Below are positions 13,446 to 23,646 of a stretch of 32,245 nucleotides of DNA, in pieces; the first letter of the stretch is position 1, and every line of letters starts with the position of its first letter. The position numbers were made by a program, and so were the translations under genes. This DNA comes from Elusimicrobia bacterium GWC2_61_19 (GTDB lineage Bacteria; Elusimicrobiota; Elusimicrobia; Elusimicrobiales; UBA9959). The stretch is from positions 1 through 32,245 of the forward strand of contig MGUD01000005.1 of NCBI GenBank assembly GCA_001799795.1, in the 5' to 3' direction. The notes beneath the pieces are model-generated. The model saw only the letters and a list, made by a program, of their open reading frames with translations, did not search any database and was not told the DNA's origin.

Positions 13446-14138
13446 TTATTTTCTGCGGCGGCGGCCGGCCGGTTTTTCCGGCTGTTCGCCGCGCAGCTGG
13501 GCCGCCAGGTCCTGGTAGCCGCTGGAGGCGGCGATGTCGGCTGCTGTCTGGCCGGCGGTGTTGGTCTTGAACTGGTTGGCGCCCAGTTCCAGCAGCGCCT
13601 TCACCGTTTCCTCGCGGCCGCGGTTGGCGGCCATCATCAGCGGCGTGTTGCCGTTGGTGTCCTTGAATTCAAGGTTGGCGCCGCCTTCGGCCAGCGCCTG
13701 TATCACCTCGGTCCGGCCCTGCATGGCCGCCCACATCAGCGGCGGCCAGCCAAGGCGGTCCAGCGCCTCCATCCTGGCGCCGGCGCTTATAAGAATGCGC
13801 ACCGTTTCAAGACGGCTCCAGCGCGAGGCGATGTGCAGCGCGGTTTCGCCTTTCTTGTTGCGGGCGTCCAGTTTCGCGCCGCGCGAGACCAGCAGGCGTA
13901 TGATGTCGACATTGTCCTTGGCCGCGGCCCACATCAGCGGGGTCCAGCCGGCGGAGTCGGTGATATCGGGGGCGATGCCGGAGTCCAGCAGCTTGCGCAT
14001 GTTGCGGACATAATTGTTCCTGGCCGATTTGATCATGCGCTCGTTGGGCGTGCCGAGGGGAATATCGCAGCCGGAGGCGAAAACGGCCAGGGCCGCCGCG
14101 CAGGCGAGCAGGGAAAAAAGTCGTGTCCTGTATCTCAT
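13446..14138 (-). CDS. Ankyrin-repeat lipoprotein
   Basis: The protein has 230 residues. An N-terminal signal ends in a plausible lipobox (FASGC, cysteine at residue 24), so the mature protein should be lipid-anchored in the envelope. It continues with about five ankyrin repeats between residues 35 and 215, shown by the recurring G-x-TPLMWAA / ALHIAS phrase and the LLxxGA helix ends. The C-terminus is a basic tail (PAGRRRRK). Ankyrin repeats bind other proteins; no partner is evident. An AT-rich stretch at 14150-14170 upstream contains TATATT on the minus strand and may be a separate promoter after the fumarase gene. Confidence 0.85.
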   Translation of the reverse strand: MRYRTRLFSLLACAAALAVFASGCDIPLGTPNERMIKSARNNYVRNMRKLLDSGIAPDITDSAGWTPLMWAAAKDNVDIIRLLVSRGAKLDARNKKGETALHIASRWSRLETVRILISAGARMEALDRLGWPPLMWAAMQGRTEVIQALAEGGANLEFKDTNGNTPLMMAANRGREETVKALLELGANQFKTNTAGQTAADIAASSGYQDLAAQLRGEQPEKPAGRRRRK

Positions 14139-14195
14139 ATTCGAACAGACCTTAATATATAAATATTACCGGCCCGGCACAAGCGTTATGGAGCG

Positions 14196-15827
14196 TCACT
14201 TCGCCCCGGGGCCGGGCAGGCGGAAAAAATCCCCGCCCTTGTCGTCCACCAGGATGAAGGCCGGGAAGTTCTCCACGTCTATGGCCCAGACCGCCTCCAT
14301 GCCGAGTTCCGGATAAGCCAGCGCCCCCACTTTCTTTATGTTGCGTTCGGCCAGCAGGGCCGCGGGGCCGCCGGGCGAGCCAAGGTAGAAGCCGCCGTAT
14401 TTTTTGCAGGCGTCGGTGACGGCCTGCGAGCGATTGCCTTTGGCTATCATCACCAGGGATGCGCCGCGCGCCTGCAGGTTGTCCACGTAGGAGTCCATGC
14501 GGCCGGCCGTGGTGGGACCGAACGAGCCCGACGGCTTGCCCTTGGGGGTCTTGGCCGGGCCGGCGTAGTAGACCGGGTGTTCCTTGAGGTAAGCCGGCAG
14601 TTCTTTGCCGGCGTCCAGCAGCTCTTTGAATTTGGCGTGGGCGAGGTCCCTGGCCACGACTATGCGGCCGTTCAGGGAAAGGCGGGTGCCCACCGGATAT
14701 TTGGAAAGTTGCGCGCGCACTTCGGCCATCGGCCGGTTCAGGTCCACGCTGACACAGTTGGAACAGGAAGAGAATTTGGCGCGGATATCTTTGGGGATAA
14801 GACGGCCGGGGTCACGGTCCAGCTCCTCCAGCCACAGGCCGTCCTTATCTATGCGGGCCAGGATATTGCGGTCCGCCGAGCAGGAGACGCCCATGCCTAT
14901 GGGCGCGGAGGCCCCATGGCGGGGCAGGCGCACCACGCGCACGTCGTGGGCGAAATATTTGCCGCCGAACTGGGCGCCATAGCCCAGGCCGCGCGCGGCC
15001 ACCAGCAGCTCCGCCTCGAGTTTCCTGTCCCTGAAAGCCCGGCCGGTCTCGCCCGGCGTGTCGGGCAGCGTGTCGAGATAACCGGTAGAGGCCAGCTTTA
15101 CGGTCTTAAGGCACATTTCGGCCGAGGTGCCGCCGATGACAAAAGCCACGTGGTAAGGCGGGCAGGCCGCCGTGCCCAGCGACCGCATTTTCTCTACCAG
15201 GAAAGGTTTCAGTTTCTCCGGGGTAAGCGTGGCCTTGGTCTCCTGGTAAAGCATGGTCTTGTTGGCCGAACCGCCGCCCTTGGTAACGAATAAAAATTCG
15301 TAGGTGCTGCCGGGCTTGGCATAAATGTCTATCTGCGCCGGCAGATTATCGCCGGAATTCTTCTCGCGGTACATGTCCAGCGGCAGCGTCTGCGAATAGC
15401 GCAGATTTTCTCCCGTATAGGTCTCCCAGATCCCCTTGGACAGCAGTTCCTCGTCGTTAGCCCCCGTCCACACCTGCTCGCCCTTCTTCGCCATAACTAT
15501 GGCCGTGCCTGTATCCTGACAGAAAGGCAGCTCAAAATTAGCCGAGATGGCGGCGTTGTCCAGCAGACAGAAAGCCACGAACTTGTCGTTCTCGGAAGCC
15601 TCAGGGTCGGCGAAGATAGCCGCCACCTGGGCATTGTGCGCCGCGCGCAGCAGAAAAGACACCTCGCGCACCGCCTCCCGCGCCAGCCTCACCAGCGCCT
15701 CCGGCGCCACCTCAAGCATCTCCCTACCACCCGCCTTCACAACCTTAACGCCCTCTTTAGAGAGTAAGCGGAACTTGGCCTTCGGCTTTTCAAGCTGGAA
15801 CATTTCGGTATATTTAAATTCAGGCAT
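14196..15827 (-). CDS. fumA: Class I (iron-sulfur) fumarate hydratase
   Basis: The protein has 543 residues, the length of the single-chain class I enzymes in which the alpha and beta parts are fused. It converts fumarate and water to malate using an oxygen-sensitive 4Fe-4S cluster. Signs are PFCQDTGTA with the first cluster cysteine, [26 protein letters not shown] with a second, and [11 protein letters not shown]. The beta part begins near [15 protein letters not shown] and contains [15 protein letters not shown]. Class I enzymes are typical of anaerobes and of anaerobic growth. AAGGA lies six bases before ATG 15827. It follows sdhB on the same strand after a 186-base gap with two hairpins, so it may be in the same transcript or have its own promoter. 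Confidence 0.92.
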   Translation of the reverse strand: MPEFKYTEMFQLEKPKAKFRLLSKEGVKVVKAGGREMLEVAPEALVRLAREAVREVSFLLRAAHNAQVAAIFADPEASENDKFVAFCLLDNAAISANFELPFCQDTGTAIVMAKKGEQVWTGANDEELLSKGIWETYTGENLRYSQTLPLDMYREKNSGDNLPAQIDIYAKPGSTYEFLFVTKGGGSANKTMLYQETKATLTPEKLKPFLVEKMRSLGTAACPPYHVAFVIGGTSAEMCLKTVKLASTGYLDTLPDTPGETGRAFRDRKLEAELLVAARGLGYGAQFGGKYFAHDVRVVRLPRHGASAPIGMGVSCSADRNILARIDKDGLWLEELDRDPGRLIPKDIRAKFSSCSNCVSVDLNRPMAEVRAQLSKYPVGTRLSLNGRIVVARDLAHAKFKELLDAGKELPAYLKEHPVYYAGPAKTPKGKPSGSFGPTTAGRMDSYVDNLQARGASLVMIAKGNRSQAVTDACKKYGGFYLGSPGGPAALLAERNIKKVGALAYPELGMEAVWAIDVENFPAFILVDDKGGDFFRLPGPGAK

Positions 15828-15912
15828 ATTATCCTTGATCGTGGGGCGGGGGGATATCTGAGGGGTAAATTCGCTGGTGACGCCGGGGCAGGATAAGGAA
15901 AACCGTCGTTGA

Positions 15913-15971
15913 GCCCGCCGCTTGCATAGCGCGGCGGGCGAATACCGAGCGAGGCCACGGTGTGGCCGAGC
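15913..15971. other. Two adjacent hairpins between sdhB and the fumarase gene
   Basis: GCCCGCCGC (15913-15921) pairs with GCGGCGGGC (15931-15939), and just beyond it GGCCAC and GTGGCC form a second small stem around GGT. There is no T run. They may slow or end transcription after sdhB, or protect the sdh message. The rest of the 186-base gap shows nothing recognisable. Confidence 0.45.
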
Positions 15972-16013
15972 GTGTTTTCCGTTCCTGCCCTGGCGGCGCC
16001 AGCCGCGTGCGGG

Positions 16014-16781
16014 CTACTTCTTAGAGAGCAAATTGGCCAGCAGGAACTCGCGGTTCATGCGGGCGATGTTGGCCACTTTCACTTCCTTGGGGCAGACGGC
16101 CTCGCACTCGTACTCGTTAGTACAGTTGCCGAAGCCCTGCTTGTCCATAGCCGCCACCATGTTTAGAGCGCGCGCCGACCGCTCCGGCCCGCCCTGCGGC
16201 AGCAGCGCCAGCTGGGAGATCTTCGCCCCCGTAAAAAGCATAGCCGCGCCGTTGGGACAGGCCGCCACGCAGGCCCCGCAGCCGATACAGGCCGCGGCGT
16301 CCATCGCCTCCTCGGCCTTGTCCTTCTCCACCGGGATAGAGTTGGCCTCCGGGGCCGCGCCGGTGTTCACCGAAATAAAACCGCCAGCGGCTATCATGCG
16401 GTCCAGCGCCGAGCGGTCCACCACCAGGTCCTTCAGCACCGGGAAAGCCTTTACGCGCCAGGGCTCCACCGTTATCACGTCGCCGTCCCTGAAGCGCCGC
16501 ATGTGCAGCTGGCACACGGTGGAATGCTCGTCCGGGCCGTGCACGTCGCCGTTCACCACCAGGCCGCAGCTGCCGCAAATGCCCTCGCGGCAGTCGCTCT
16601 CGAAAGCTATGGGGGTCTCCCCTTTCTTGATCAGCTCGTCGTTGAGGATGTCCAGCATCTCCAGGAAGGACATATCGGGCGAGATATCCTTGACCCTGTA
16701 GGAGACCATCTTGCCCGGTTCCGCCGGCCCGGCCTGCCGCCAGACGCGCACCGTAACTGAAAAATGCTTTGAGCTGGTCAT
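16014..16781 (-). CDS. sdhB: Succinate dehydrogenase/fumarate reductase iron-sulfur subunit
   Basis: The protein has 255 residues and carries electrons between the flavin subunit and the membrane subunit. All three clusters are visible: 2Fe-2S from [10 protein letters not shown] and the following QLH-preceding cysteine, 4Fe-4S from [12 protein letters not shown], and 3Fe-4S from [13 protein letters not shown]. Position 16781 is one base after the sdhA stop codon, so translation should be coupled. Whether the complex mostly oxidises succinate or reduces fumarate cannot be told from this subunit. Confidence 0.95.
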   Translation of the reverse strand: MTSSKHFSVTVRVWRQAGPAEPGKMVSYRVKDISPDMSFLEMLDILNDELIKKGETPIAFESDCREGICGSCGLVVNGDVHGPDEHSTVCQLHMRRFRDGDVITVEPWRVKAFPVLKDLVVDRSALDRMIAAGGFISVNTGAAPEANSIPVEKDKAEEAMDAAACIGCGACVAACPNGAAMLFTGAKISQLALLPQGGPERSARALNMVAAMDKQGFGNCTNEYECEAVCPKEVKVANIARMNREFLLANLLSKK

Positions 16782-16782
16782 G

Positions 16783-18696
16783 TTATTTGTAGCTCCTTTC
16801 GGCCATCTTGATGTGCTCGAACGTCAGGGGTTCCTTGTGCAGCAGGGCTTCCTTGCTGTCGCCCTGGTATTCCCAGACGGCCGCGTGGGAGAAGTTGGCG
16901 TCGTCGCGCCTGGCCTCGCCTTCGGCCGTGCAGGACTCCTCGCGGAAATGGCCGCCGCAGGATTCCTTGCGCTCAAGGGCGTCCCGCACGAAAAGTTCGG
17001 AGAATTCCAGGAAGTCGGCCACTTTCATGGCCTTCTCCAGGGTCTGGTTCAGGTCCTTATCCGCGCCGGCGATGGCCACGTTCTGCCAGAACTCCTCGCG
17101 GATCTCGGGGATCTTCTTGAGGGCTTTTTTGAGCGACTCGGCGGTGCGGCCCATGCCTACGTCGTTCCACATGACGTTGCCCAGCTGCCTGTGCAGTTCC
17201 GAGGGGGTCTTCTTGCCCTTGATGGCCAGCAGGCGGTTCATCTTCCCCTGCACCTCTTTGGCCGAGTCGGCGAATTCGTGGTCCAGCGTGGTGGCGGCCT
17301 CGAACTTGGCCGAGGCCAGGTAGCCGCCCACGGTGGAGGGGGCTATGAAGAAGCCGTCGGCCAGGCCCTGCATCAGGGCGGAGGCCCCGAGGCGGTTGGC
17401 CCCGTGGTCGGAGAAGTTGGCCTCGCCCAGCGCGAACAGGCCGGGGATGGTGGTCATCAGGTTGTAGTCCACCCACAGGCCGCCCATGGTGTAATGCGGG
17501 GCCGGGTAGATGCGCATGGGCGCCTTGTAGCCGCTCTCGTCGGTGATCTGGTAATACATGTCGAAGAGATTGCCGTATTCGCCGCGAATATTCTCTATGC
17601 CTTTGCGCTTTATGGCGTCCCTGAAATCCAGGTAGACCGACTGCCCCGTGGGGCCCACGCCGTAGCCGGCGTCCACCACGGTCTTGGCGGCGCGGCTGGC
17701 TATGTCGCGCGGCACCAGGTTGCCGAAGGCGGGGTAGCGGCGCTCCAGGAAATAGTCGCGCTCGGCCTCGGGGATGTCGCCGGGCTTGCGCTTGTCGCCC
17801 TTGGTCTTGGGCACCCAGACGCGCCCGTCGTTGCGCAGGCTCTCGCTCATCAGCGTCAGTTTGCTCTGGTGTTCGCCGGAGCGCGGGATGCAGGTGGGGT
17901 GGATCTGAGTGAAGCAGGGGTTGGCGAAGCCGGCGCCTTTCTTGTAGGCGGTCCAGGCGGCGGACACGTTGCAGCTGGCCGCGTTGGTAGATAGGTAGAA
18001 CACGTTGGCATAGCCGCCGGTGCAGAGCAGCACAGCGTGGCCGGAATAGGCCTCCAGGTCGCCGGTGACCAGGTTGCGCACGGTGAGGCCGCGCGCGCGG
18101 CCGTTCTTAACGACGACGTCCACCATCTCGCGGCGGGGCATAACTGTGACGGTCCCGGCCGCCACCTGGCGCATCATGGCCGAGTACGCGCCCAGCAGCA
18201 GCTGCTGGCCGGTCTGGCCCCTGGCGTAGAAGGTACGGGACAGCTGCGCCCCGCCGAAAGAGCGGTTGGAGAGCAGGCCGCTGTATTCGCGCGCGAAAGG
18301 CACGCCGATGGCGGCGCAGTGGTCGATGATCTGGTTGGAGATCTGGGCCAGGCGGTAGACGTTGGCCTCGCGGGCGCGGTAGTCGCCGCCCTTTACGGTG
18401 TCGTGGAACAGGCGCCAGACCGAGTCCCCGTCGTTGGGGTAGTTCTTGGCGGCGTTTATGCCGCCCTGGGCCGCTATGGAATGCGCGCGGCGCGGGGAGT
18501 CCTGCAGCGTAAAGACCTTTACGTTGTAGCCCAGTTCGCCCAGGGAGGCCGCGGCGGAGGCGCCGGCCAGGCCCGAGCCCACCACCAGCACGTCGTATTT
18601 GCGGCGGTTGTTGGGGTTCACCAGCTTCAGGTCGAATTTATGGGCGTCCCACTTTTTTTCTATGGGTCCCGCGGGTATCTGTGCGTCTAGTTTCAT
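16783..18696 (-). CDS. sdhA: Succinate dehydrogenase/fumarate reductase flavoprotein subunit
   Basis: The protein has 637 residues and is the catalytic subunit, with covalently bound FAD. It shows the nucleotide-binding motif [10 protein letters not shown] near residue 41, the FAD-attaching histidine in [11 protein letters not shown], the substrate region HPTCIP followed by [12 protein letters not shown], and HYTMGG. The C-terminal segment with HFREE is also present. GGAGG lies four to five bases before ATG 18696, and sdhC ends 14 bases upstream. Length and the long C-terminus fit the subgroup paired with a single five-helix cytochrome b subunit. Confidence 0.95.
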   Translation of the reverse strand: MKLDAQIPAGPIEKKWDAHKFDLKLVNPNNRRKYDVLVVGSGLAGASAAASLGELGYNVKVFTLQDSPRRAHSIAAQGGINAAKNYPNDGDSVWRLFHDTVKGGDYRAREANVYRLAQISNQIIDHCAAIGVPFAREYSGLLSNRSFGGAQLSRTFYARGQTGQQLLLGAYSAMMRQVAAGTVTVMPRREMVDVVVKNGRARGLTVRNLVTGDLEAYSGHAVLLCTGGYANVFYLSTNAASCNVSAAWTAYKKGAGFANPCFTQIHPTCIPRSGEHQSKLTLMSESLRNDGRVWVPKTKGDKRKPGDIPEAERDYFLERRYPAFGNLVPRDIASRAAKTVVDAGYGVGPTGQSVYLDFRDAIKRKGIENIRGEYGNLFDMYYQITDESGYKAPMRIYPAPHYTMGGLWVDYNLMTTIPGLFALGEANFSDHGANRLGASALMQGLADGFFIAPSTVGGYLASAKFEAATTLDHEFADSAKEVQGKMNRLLAIKGKKTPSELHRQLGNVMWNDVGMGRTAESLKKALKKIPEIREEFWQNVAIAGADKDLNQTLEKAMKVADFLEFSELFVRDALERKESCGGHFREESCTAEGEARRDDANFSHAAVWEYQGDSKEALLHKEPLTFEHIKMAERSYK

Positions 18697-18710
18697 AGTG
18701 CCTCCGGGCT

Positions 18711-19394
18711 TTATCTTATCACTACCACCTGGTAGCCGGCTTCGGCCGCTTTCAGGTCGATATTGAGCAGGTAGTACAGGGAGATCAGCGCGAAGCCGGT
18801 CATGGCCACGGCCACCAGCAGGCCGCCGGTCTTGATGAGCGGCGTGTATTTAGGGTGGTTCACGCCCAGCGTCTGGAAAGCGCTCTGCATGCCGTGGCTC
18901 AGGTGCAGGGCCAGGGCCACGGCGCCGGCGATATAGACGGTGACGAAGACCGGGCTGCGGAAGGCCGCGGTCACCATCTGGTAGAAGCCCATGGAATGGT
19001 CCACAAAGCGGAAGGTCAGCAGGTGGTAGGCCAGGTAGCCCAGAATGGCCGCCGCGGTGTAGAGCATGGTAGCCGAGCCGATGGTGCGGCCGCCCTGCCA
19101 CTTGCGGGCCTCGTAGCCGCGCGGGGCGTTGATGAAATCCTCCACGCGCACCCACACGCCGGTGATGATATGCGCGATGAAAAGCGCCAGCAGCCCGACC
19201 TCGAGAAAAGGCGTCACCGGGTTGGAGAGCAGCAGGTCCACCCAGGCGTTGTAGGCGGCCTCGCCTTTAAAGAGCAGCAGGTTCTCGGCCAGGTGCACCA
19301 GCATGAAGCCGCCCAGCGCCAGGCCGGAGACGGCCATCAGGGCCTTCCTCCCTATGGAGGTTGTTATGAAGCGTTTTATGAAGGTCAGGTTCAT
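18711..19394 (-). CDS. sdhC: Succinate dehydrogenase cytochrome b subunit (five-helix, single-subunit type)
   Basis: The protein has 227 residues with five membrane helices. Histidines lie in the expected helices ([34 protein letters not shown]), consistent with two b hemes as in B. subtilis-type complexes, where one anchor subunit replaces SdhC plus SdhD. It hands electrons to or takes them from quinone, probably menaquinone. I start at ATG 19394, which has GGGAG seven bases upstream; a longer reading to 19451 has no ribosome site and would run into the promoter region. It is first in the operon sdhC-sdhA-sdhB. Confidence 0.92.
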   Translation of the reverse strand: MNLTFIKRFITTSIGRKALMAVSGLALGGFMLVHLAENLLLFKGEAAYNAWVDLLLSNPVTPFLEVGLLALFIAHIITGVWVRVEDFINAPRGYEARKWQGGRTIGSATMLYTAAAILGYLAYHLLTFRFVDHSMGFYQMVTAAFRSPVFVTVYIAGAVALALHLSHGMQSAFQTLGVNHPKYTPLIKTGGLLVAVAMTGFALISLYYLLNIDLKAAEAGYQVVVIR

Positions 19395-19567
19395 TATAAA
19401 ACTCCCTAAATTCGCGAATAAAAAATATCGTAAATAATAAAGGACGGCCAAAGCAAGGGCGTTCTTCTTACCGCGCTATTAGAAAAAATAATAACCGGCG
19501 GGGTTGCGGCCGGGGGAAAATTTTATAGAATAATCAGACCAACCTGTAAATAAGTGGAGGAAGTCCC
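19395..19567. promoter_or_regulatory. Divergent promoter region between sdhC and the NHL-protein gene
   Basis: On the minus strand TATTAT (19439-19434) would give sdhC a leader of about 35 bases. On the plus strand TATAGA (19524-19529) in an AT-rich patch precedes GGAGG (19556-19560) and ATG 19568. No clear -35 boxes or operators were seen. Confidence 0.4.
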
Positions 19568-22500
19568 ATGAAGCGCATTGCCATTTTTTCAGCTCTATTC
19601 TGCCTGCTGGCGGCCTCGGCGTCGGCGTACGAGAAGATAGAATTTAAACTTCAGCTGCTGAGCCCCGCTTTTCTAAAGCCGGCCGCGGTGGCGGTTAACG
19701 ACGGGCTGGTCTTTGTGGCCGACTCCAAGGCCAACGCCGTCTTCGTCTTCGACGCGGCGGGCAAGCAGCTGAAAAAGATAGAGGGCGGCCTTAAGGGCCC
19801 CGAGGCGCTGACTTTTGGCGCCGGCCGGCTTTACGTGGCCGATACGGGCAATTCCCGCGTGGCCGTGTTCGACACCGACGGCAAGCTGCTCTGGGCTTTC
19901 TCCGGCGAGGGATCGGCCCCCGGCCAGCTGGACGCCCCCAAAGGCATAGCTTACGGCCCCGACAACCGGCTTTACGTATCCAATACCGGCAATTCCCGCG
20001 TGGACGTTTTTAATTCCGACGGTATTTACCTCTACGGCTTCGCGGCGGCCAAGGCCGACGGCATCACCAAGCTCAATCCCGCCAAGATCTCGCTGAACCG
20101 CGCCGGGGAGATCTTTGTTTCCGACCCCGACAAGGCCCTGCTGCAGAAATACGACCGCGGCGGCCGCCTGCTCAGGGAATACGCGGTCGCCAATAACGGC
20201 GCCGTAGCCGACAAGCGCGGCCTGCTTTACATGATAAATTCCAGGGAAGGCAAGGTCAGGGAGGCTTCCGACACCGGCGAGACCATCGGCACTTTCGGCA
20301 CCAAGGGCAAGGGCAAGATGGAGTTCAAGGGCCTGCGCGACATCGCCATCGACGAGGCGGGCAACCTCTACCTCTGCGACGACGAGAACAAGAAAGTGGT
20401 GGCGATAAACCTGGAAAGCGCCGAGACCGGCCCGGAGCTGCCGCTGGCCGTGCTGCTGGACCGGTTCACCGTGAAAGGCCCGGCCGCCAAATACCCCTTC
20501 AAGGCCGACGTTTTCTCCGTTACCCCCGACAATAAGATAGTGGCCTACATGCCGGAGGCCAGGGAGATCGTGCTGCTGGACGGCGGCACCAAGAAGACCC
20601 TGGTGCGCGAGGGTAAACTGCAGGGGCAGGTGCGCGCGCCGCGCGGCATCTTTATCGACCCCAAGGGCCTCATCTATGTGGCCGATACCGGCAACGACAG
20701 GGTGCAGATCTTCAACCCGGACGGCACTTTCTCCAACATGTTCGGCGAGAGCGGCTCCGGCGACGGCCAGTTCAAGGGGCCGGCCTCGGTGGCGGTCAAC
20801 GCCAAGGGCAACATTTACGTGGCCGACGCCAAGAACCGCAAAATAAAGGCCTTCAGCCCGGACGGGATCTTCCTGTTCGCCGTGGGACCCGAGGTGGGCA
20901 ACCTCATCCTGGCCAACCCGGTGGCGGTGCGCTGCGACGAGAACAAGAACGTCTACGTGCTGGACGCCGCCCTGAAGAAAGTGATCGTGCTCGACGCCAT
21001 GGGCAAGTTCCTGCGCATCTGGGACGATTCCGGCAGCCTGCAGGACCCGGCCTCGCTGACCTACGACGGCAAGGGTTTCTTCTATATCCTCGACCGCGCC
21101 GCTTTCAACGTGAAGATCTTCGACGACGCCGGCAAGTTCACGGCCAGTTTCTTCGCCAAGGGCCGCGGCGAGCGCGAACTGTGGGCGCCGCAATACATGG
21201 CTTTCCGCAACGACAAGATCTATATCTCCGACGCCGAGAACGCCCGCATACTGGCTTTCGACATCAGCTACCTGCCCGAGGAGCCCTTCGACCTGAAGGC
21301 CGAGGCCGGCGAGAAAAGTGTGACGCTGGCCTGGAAGGCCAGGAGCAACGCCTGGACCAACGGCTCCAGGGTTTACCGCCGCCAGGGGGCGCACGGCGAG
21401 CTTAAGGAGGCCGGTTCGGCCAAGGCGAAAGCTTTCGAGGACGCAGGTCTGGCGCCCAACGCCACCTACTATTATTACGTGGCCGGCCTGTCCGTGACCG
21501 GCGTGCAGGGCGGGCTTTCCGCCCCCGCGGCGGTCTACTTCAAAGGCCCCGAAGTGACGGCCGAGGCGCCCGCCGCCGCGGTGGAGAACAAGAACGTCGC
21601 CCCGATGGAGATCCTGCCGGTGGAGCTCAACTACATCTTCTCCGCCAATTACAAGTATTACCAGAAGAACCCGGTGGGCCGCATAGCCGTGGTGAACAAC
21701 ACCGACAGTGACTTCACCAACGTCAAACTATCCTTCTACTTCAAGGACTTCATGGACTTCCCTTCGGACACCGTGGTGCCGCTGGTGAAGGCGAAGTCCC
21801 AGGCGGAGGTGGACCTGTCCGCCACGCTCAATAACCGCATCCTCAGCATCACCGAGGACACGCCTATCCAGTGCCAGCTGACGCTGACTTATTACGTGGA
21901 CGGGGCGGAAAAGACCTTCACGCTGAACAAGCCGGTGAAGGTGCTCTCCAAGAACGCCATCGTCTGGGACAAGCCTGCCCGCCTGGCCAACTTCATCACT
22001 CCCAAGGACACGCCGGTGTTCGGCTTCAGCCGCTATGCCTTGAACGAGAAGGCCAAATTCGAGGACGAGACCTCCTTCCTCAACGAGAACGCGCTGACGG
22101 CGCTGATGGTGTGGGAAGCGCTGGGCGAGCAGGGCCTGAGCTACCTGGCCGACCCGGTCAGCCCGTACTCCGTGCTGAAATCCTCCAAAGAAGTGGTGCT
22201 GGACACCGTGCAGTTCCCGCGCAGCACCCTCAAACTGAGGAGCGGCGACTGCGACGACCTGACCGCCCTCTTCGCCTCCATCTTCGAGGCCTCCGGCGTG
22301 CGCACGGCGCTGCTGGACTACCCGGCGCATATAGCGCTGATGTTCGACACCGGCTCCTCCGACGCCCGCGAAGTGGGCATCCCGGAAGAGTTCCTGATAA
22401 AGTACAACAACACCTGGTGGGTGGGGCTTGAGACCACCATGGTGGGCAAGGACTTCTACGACGCCGTAAAGCACGAGGCCGACCTCTACCGCCGCTCCAA

Positions 22501-23038
22501 GGACGAGGTGCGCGTGATAGAAGTGCGCAACGCCTGGGTGGAATTCGAACCGGTGACGCTGCCGGAGACCGAGGCCGAGAGCTACCCGGACAAGGCCAAG
22601 TTCACGGCCCGCGTGAAAGAGTCCGCCGCCGGGCTGCTGAAGGCCCGCTACGACTACTTCAAGAATTACTATGGGGAGATACTCCGGGAAACTCCCGGCG
22701 ACGCGGACGCCAACCTGAACCTGGGCATACTGACCGCCAGGAACGGGGAGGGCGCCGAGGCCGTGAAGTATTTCAACGAAGTGCTGGCCAAGGAGCCGTT
22801 CAACGCCGCCGCGCTCAACAACCTGGGGAACGTCTCCTTCGGGGAGAAAAAATACGACGAGGCGAAGAAATATTATTTCGACGCCGCCAAGGCGGACCCC
22901 TACGACGCGGAGATCTGGCTGAACCTGGCCCGCGTGTCGGAAAAGCTCGGCAAGAAAGAGGACGTGAAAGCTTTCGCCGAGCGCGCCGCCAAAATAGATC
23001 CCTCCGTAAAAAGCACGGGGGACAAACTTCTTAAATAA
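19568..23038 (+). CDS. Large secreted NHL / FN3 / transglutaminase-like / TPR protein
   Basis: The protein has 1156 residues. In order: a signal peptide (1-20); NHL beta-propeller repeats in two blocks (about 30-290 and 320-565), with recurring phrases VADTGNSRVAVF, VSNTGNSRVDVF and VADTGNDRVQIF; an FN3-like domain (about 571-663); a second beta-sandwich-like region (about 690-800); a transglutaminase-like region (about 810-1000) with C895 in GDCDD and H921 in YPAHIAL; and three TPRs (about 1045-1150). The third residue of a Cys-His-Asp triad is unclear, with WWVGLETT offering a glutamate. Propeller, FN3 and TPR parts bind proteins or glycans, so the cysteine domain could act on a bound envelope partner. 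GGAGG lies seven bases before ATG 19568. The next gene starts 18 bases after its stop. Confidence 0.85.
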   Translation: MKRIAIFSALFCLLAASASAYEKIEFKLQLLSPAFLKPAAVAVNDGLVFVADSKANAVFVFDAAGKQLKKIEGGLKGPEALTFGAGRLYVADTGNSRVAVFDTDGKLLWAFSGEGSAPGQLDAPKGIAYGPDNRLYVSNTGNSRVDVFNSDGIYLYGFAAAKADGITKLNPAKISLNRAGEIFVSDPDKALLQKYDRGGRLLREYAVANNGAVADKRGLLYMINSREGKVREASDTGETIGTFGTKGKGKMEFKGLRDIAIDEAGNLYLCDDENKKVVAINLESAETGPELPLAVLLDRFTVKGPAAKYPFKADVFSVTPDNKIVAYMPEAREIVLLDGGTKKTLVREGKLQGQVRAPRGIFIDPKGLIYVADTGNDRVQIFNPDGTFSNMFGESGSGDGQFKGPASVAVNAKGNIYVADAKNRKIKAFSPDGIFLFAVGPEVGNLILANPVAVRCDENKNVYVLDAALKKVIVLDAMGKFLRIWDDSGSLQDPASLTYDGKGFFYILDRAAFNVKIFDDAGKFTASFFAKGRGERELWAPQYMAFRNDKIYISDAENARILAFDISYLPEEPFDLKAEAGEKSVTLAWKARSNAWTNGSRVYRRQGAHGELKEAGSAKAKAFEDAGLAPNATYYYYVAGLSVTGVQGGLSAPAAVYFKGPEVTAEAPAAAVENKNVAPMEILPVELNYIFSANYKYYQKNPVGRIAVVNNTDSDFTNVKLSFYFKDFMDFPSDTVVPLVKAKSQAEVDLSATLNNRILSITEDTPIQCQLTLTYYVDGAEKTFTLNKPVKVLSKNAIVWDKPARLANFITPKDTPVFGFSRYALNEKAKFEDETSFLNENALTALMVWEALGEQGLSYLADPVSPYSVLKSSKEVVLDTVQFPRSTLKLRSGDCDDLTALFASIFEASGVRTALLDYPAHIALMFDTGSSDAREVGIPEEFLIKYNNTWWVGLETTMVGKDFYDAVKHEADLYRRSKDEVRVIEVRNAWVEFEPVTLPETEAESYPDKAKFTARVKESAAGLLKARYDYFKNYYGEILRETPGDADANLNLGILTARNGEGAEAVKYFNEVLAKEPFNAAALNNLGNVSFGEKKYDEAKKYYFDAAKADPYDAEIWLNLARVSEKLGKKEDVKAFAERAAKIDPSVKSTGDKLLK

Positions 23039-23056
23039 AAGGTGAGGGAGGCAGAG

Positions 23057-23584
23057 ATGAAAAAGATACTTTTAACGCTGGCGCTGGTGTTCTCCGTGAA
23101 CGCGGTCTACGCCGCCGATAAGGGCGACTGGAAAGACTGGTATGCCAACATGCTCAGGGGCCTGAAGGCCAAGGTGGAAAAACGGCTGGAGTCCAAGAAC
23201 CGCGTTTCGGCCGTGGCCGCCGTGCGCGGCGCCAAACAGGGCGGCGACGCCCGGGCGCTGTACTGGAAAGGCGGCGTGTCCGACGCGGCCCGCAAGAAGC
23301 TGGACGCCGAGCGCAAGCAGCTTACCGACGCCCTGCAGCTGGTGATGGACGGGAGCCTGCCCGAAGGCAAAGCCGCCATCGGAAAATTCATAAAGGACAA
23401 CCCGGACAGCGTTTACCTACCGGAGGCCAGGGAAGCCCTGGAGCGGCTGCCGGCGGAAGAGGCCAAACCGGCCGCGGAAGCCGCCAAGCCAGCGGAGGCC
23501 CAGCCCAAGGCCGAAGCGGCCCCCGCGCCTGAAAAGCAGACCGAAAAACAGACTGAAAAACCCGCGGAAAAGTCGGCCAACTGA
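23057..23584 (+). CDS. Small secreted protein with a charged Ala/Pro/Glu/Lys-rich tail
   Basis: The protein has 175 residues with a signal peptide over residues 1-19 (cleavage after VYA). It has a helical middle (about 25-135), and from about residue 135 a low-complexity tail of A, P, E and K with two EKQT units. No family is recognised; the segment DGSLPEGKAAIGKFIKDNPDS resembles a TPR-like helical pair. ATG 23057 follows GGGAGG; an in-frame start at 23042 lacks a ribosome site and would spoil the signal peptide. It follows the large NHL protein by 18 bases and ends at a strong terminator, so the two genes form one operon, and the proteins may work together in the envelope. Confidence 0.7.
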   Translation: MKKILLTLALVFSVNAVYAADKGDWKDWYANMLRGLKAKVEKRLESKNRVSAVAAVRGAKQGGDARALYWKGGVSDAARKKLDAERKQLTDALQLVMDGSLPEGKAAIGKFIKDNPDSVYLPEAREALERLPAEEAKPAAEAAKPAEAQPKAEAAPAPEKQTEKQTEKPAEKSAN

Positions 23585-23597
23585 GGCAACGGCAAGT

Positions 23598-23634
23598 AAA
23601 AAAAGAGCCCCGCACAGCGCGGGGCTCTTTTTTT
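23598..23634. terminator. Bidirectional rho-independent terminator
   Basis: GAGCCCCGC (23605-23613) pairs with GCGGGGCTC (23619-23627) around a five-base loop, with seven A before and seven T after. It serves the secreted-protein operon on the plus strand and the convergent lipoprotein gene on the minus strand. Confidence 0.95.
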
Positions 23635-23646
23635 ATTTCAAGGCGT

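Noticed and set aside
19395-19451. Longer sdhC with an additional N-terminus
   Set aside because: ATG 19394 has GGGAG at the right distance and gives the usual N-terminus; the extension covers the promoter region.
19673-21394. Long minus-strand reading frame opposite the NHL-protein gene
   Set aside because: It is a shadow of the plus-strand codon pattern in GC-rich DNA, with no family features and no ribosome site. The same holds for other long opposite-strand frames over rtcB, sdhA and the acyl operon.
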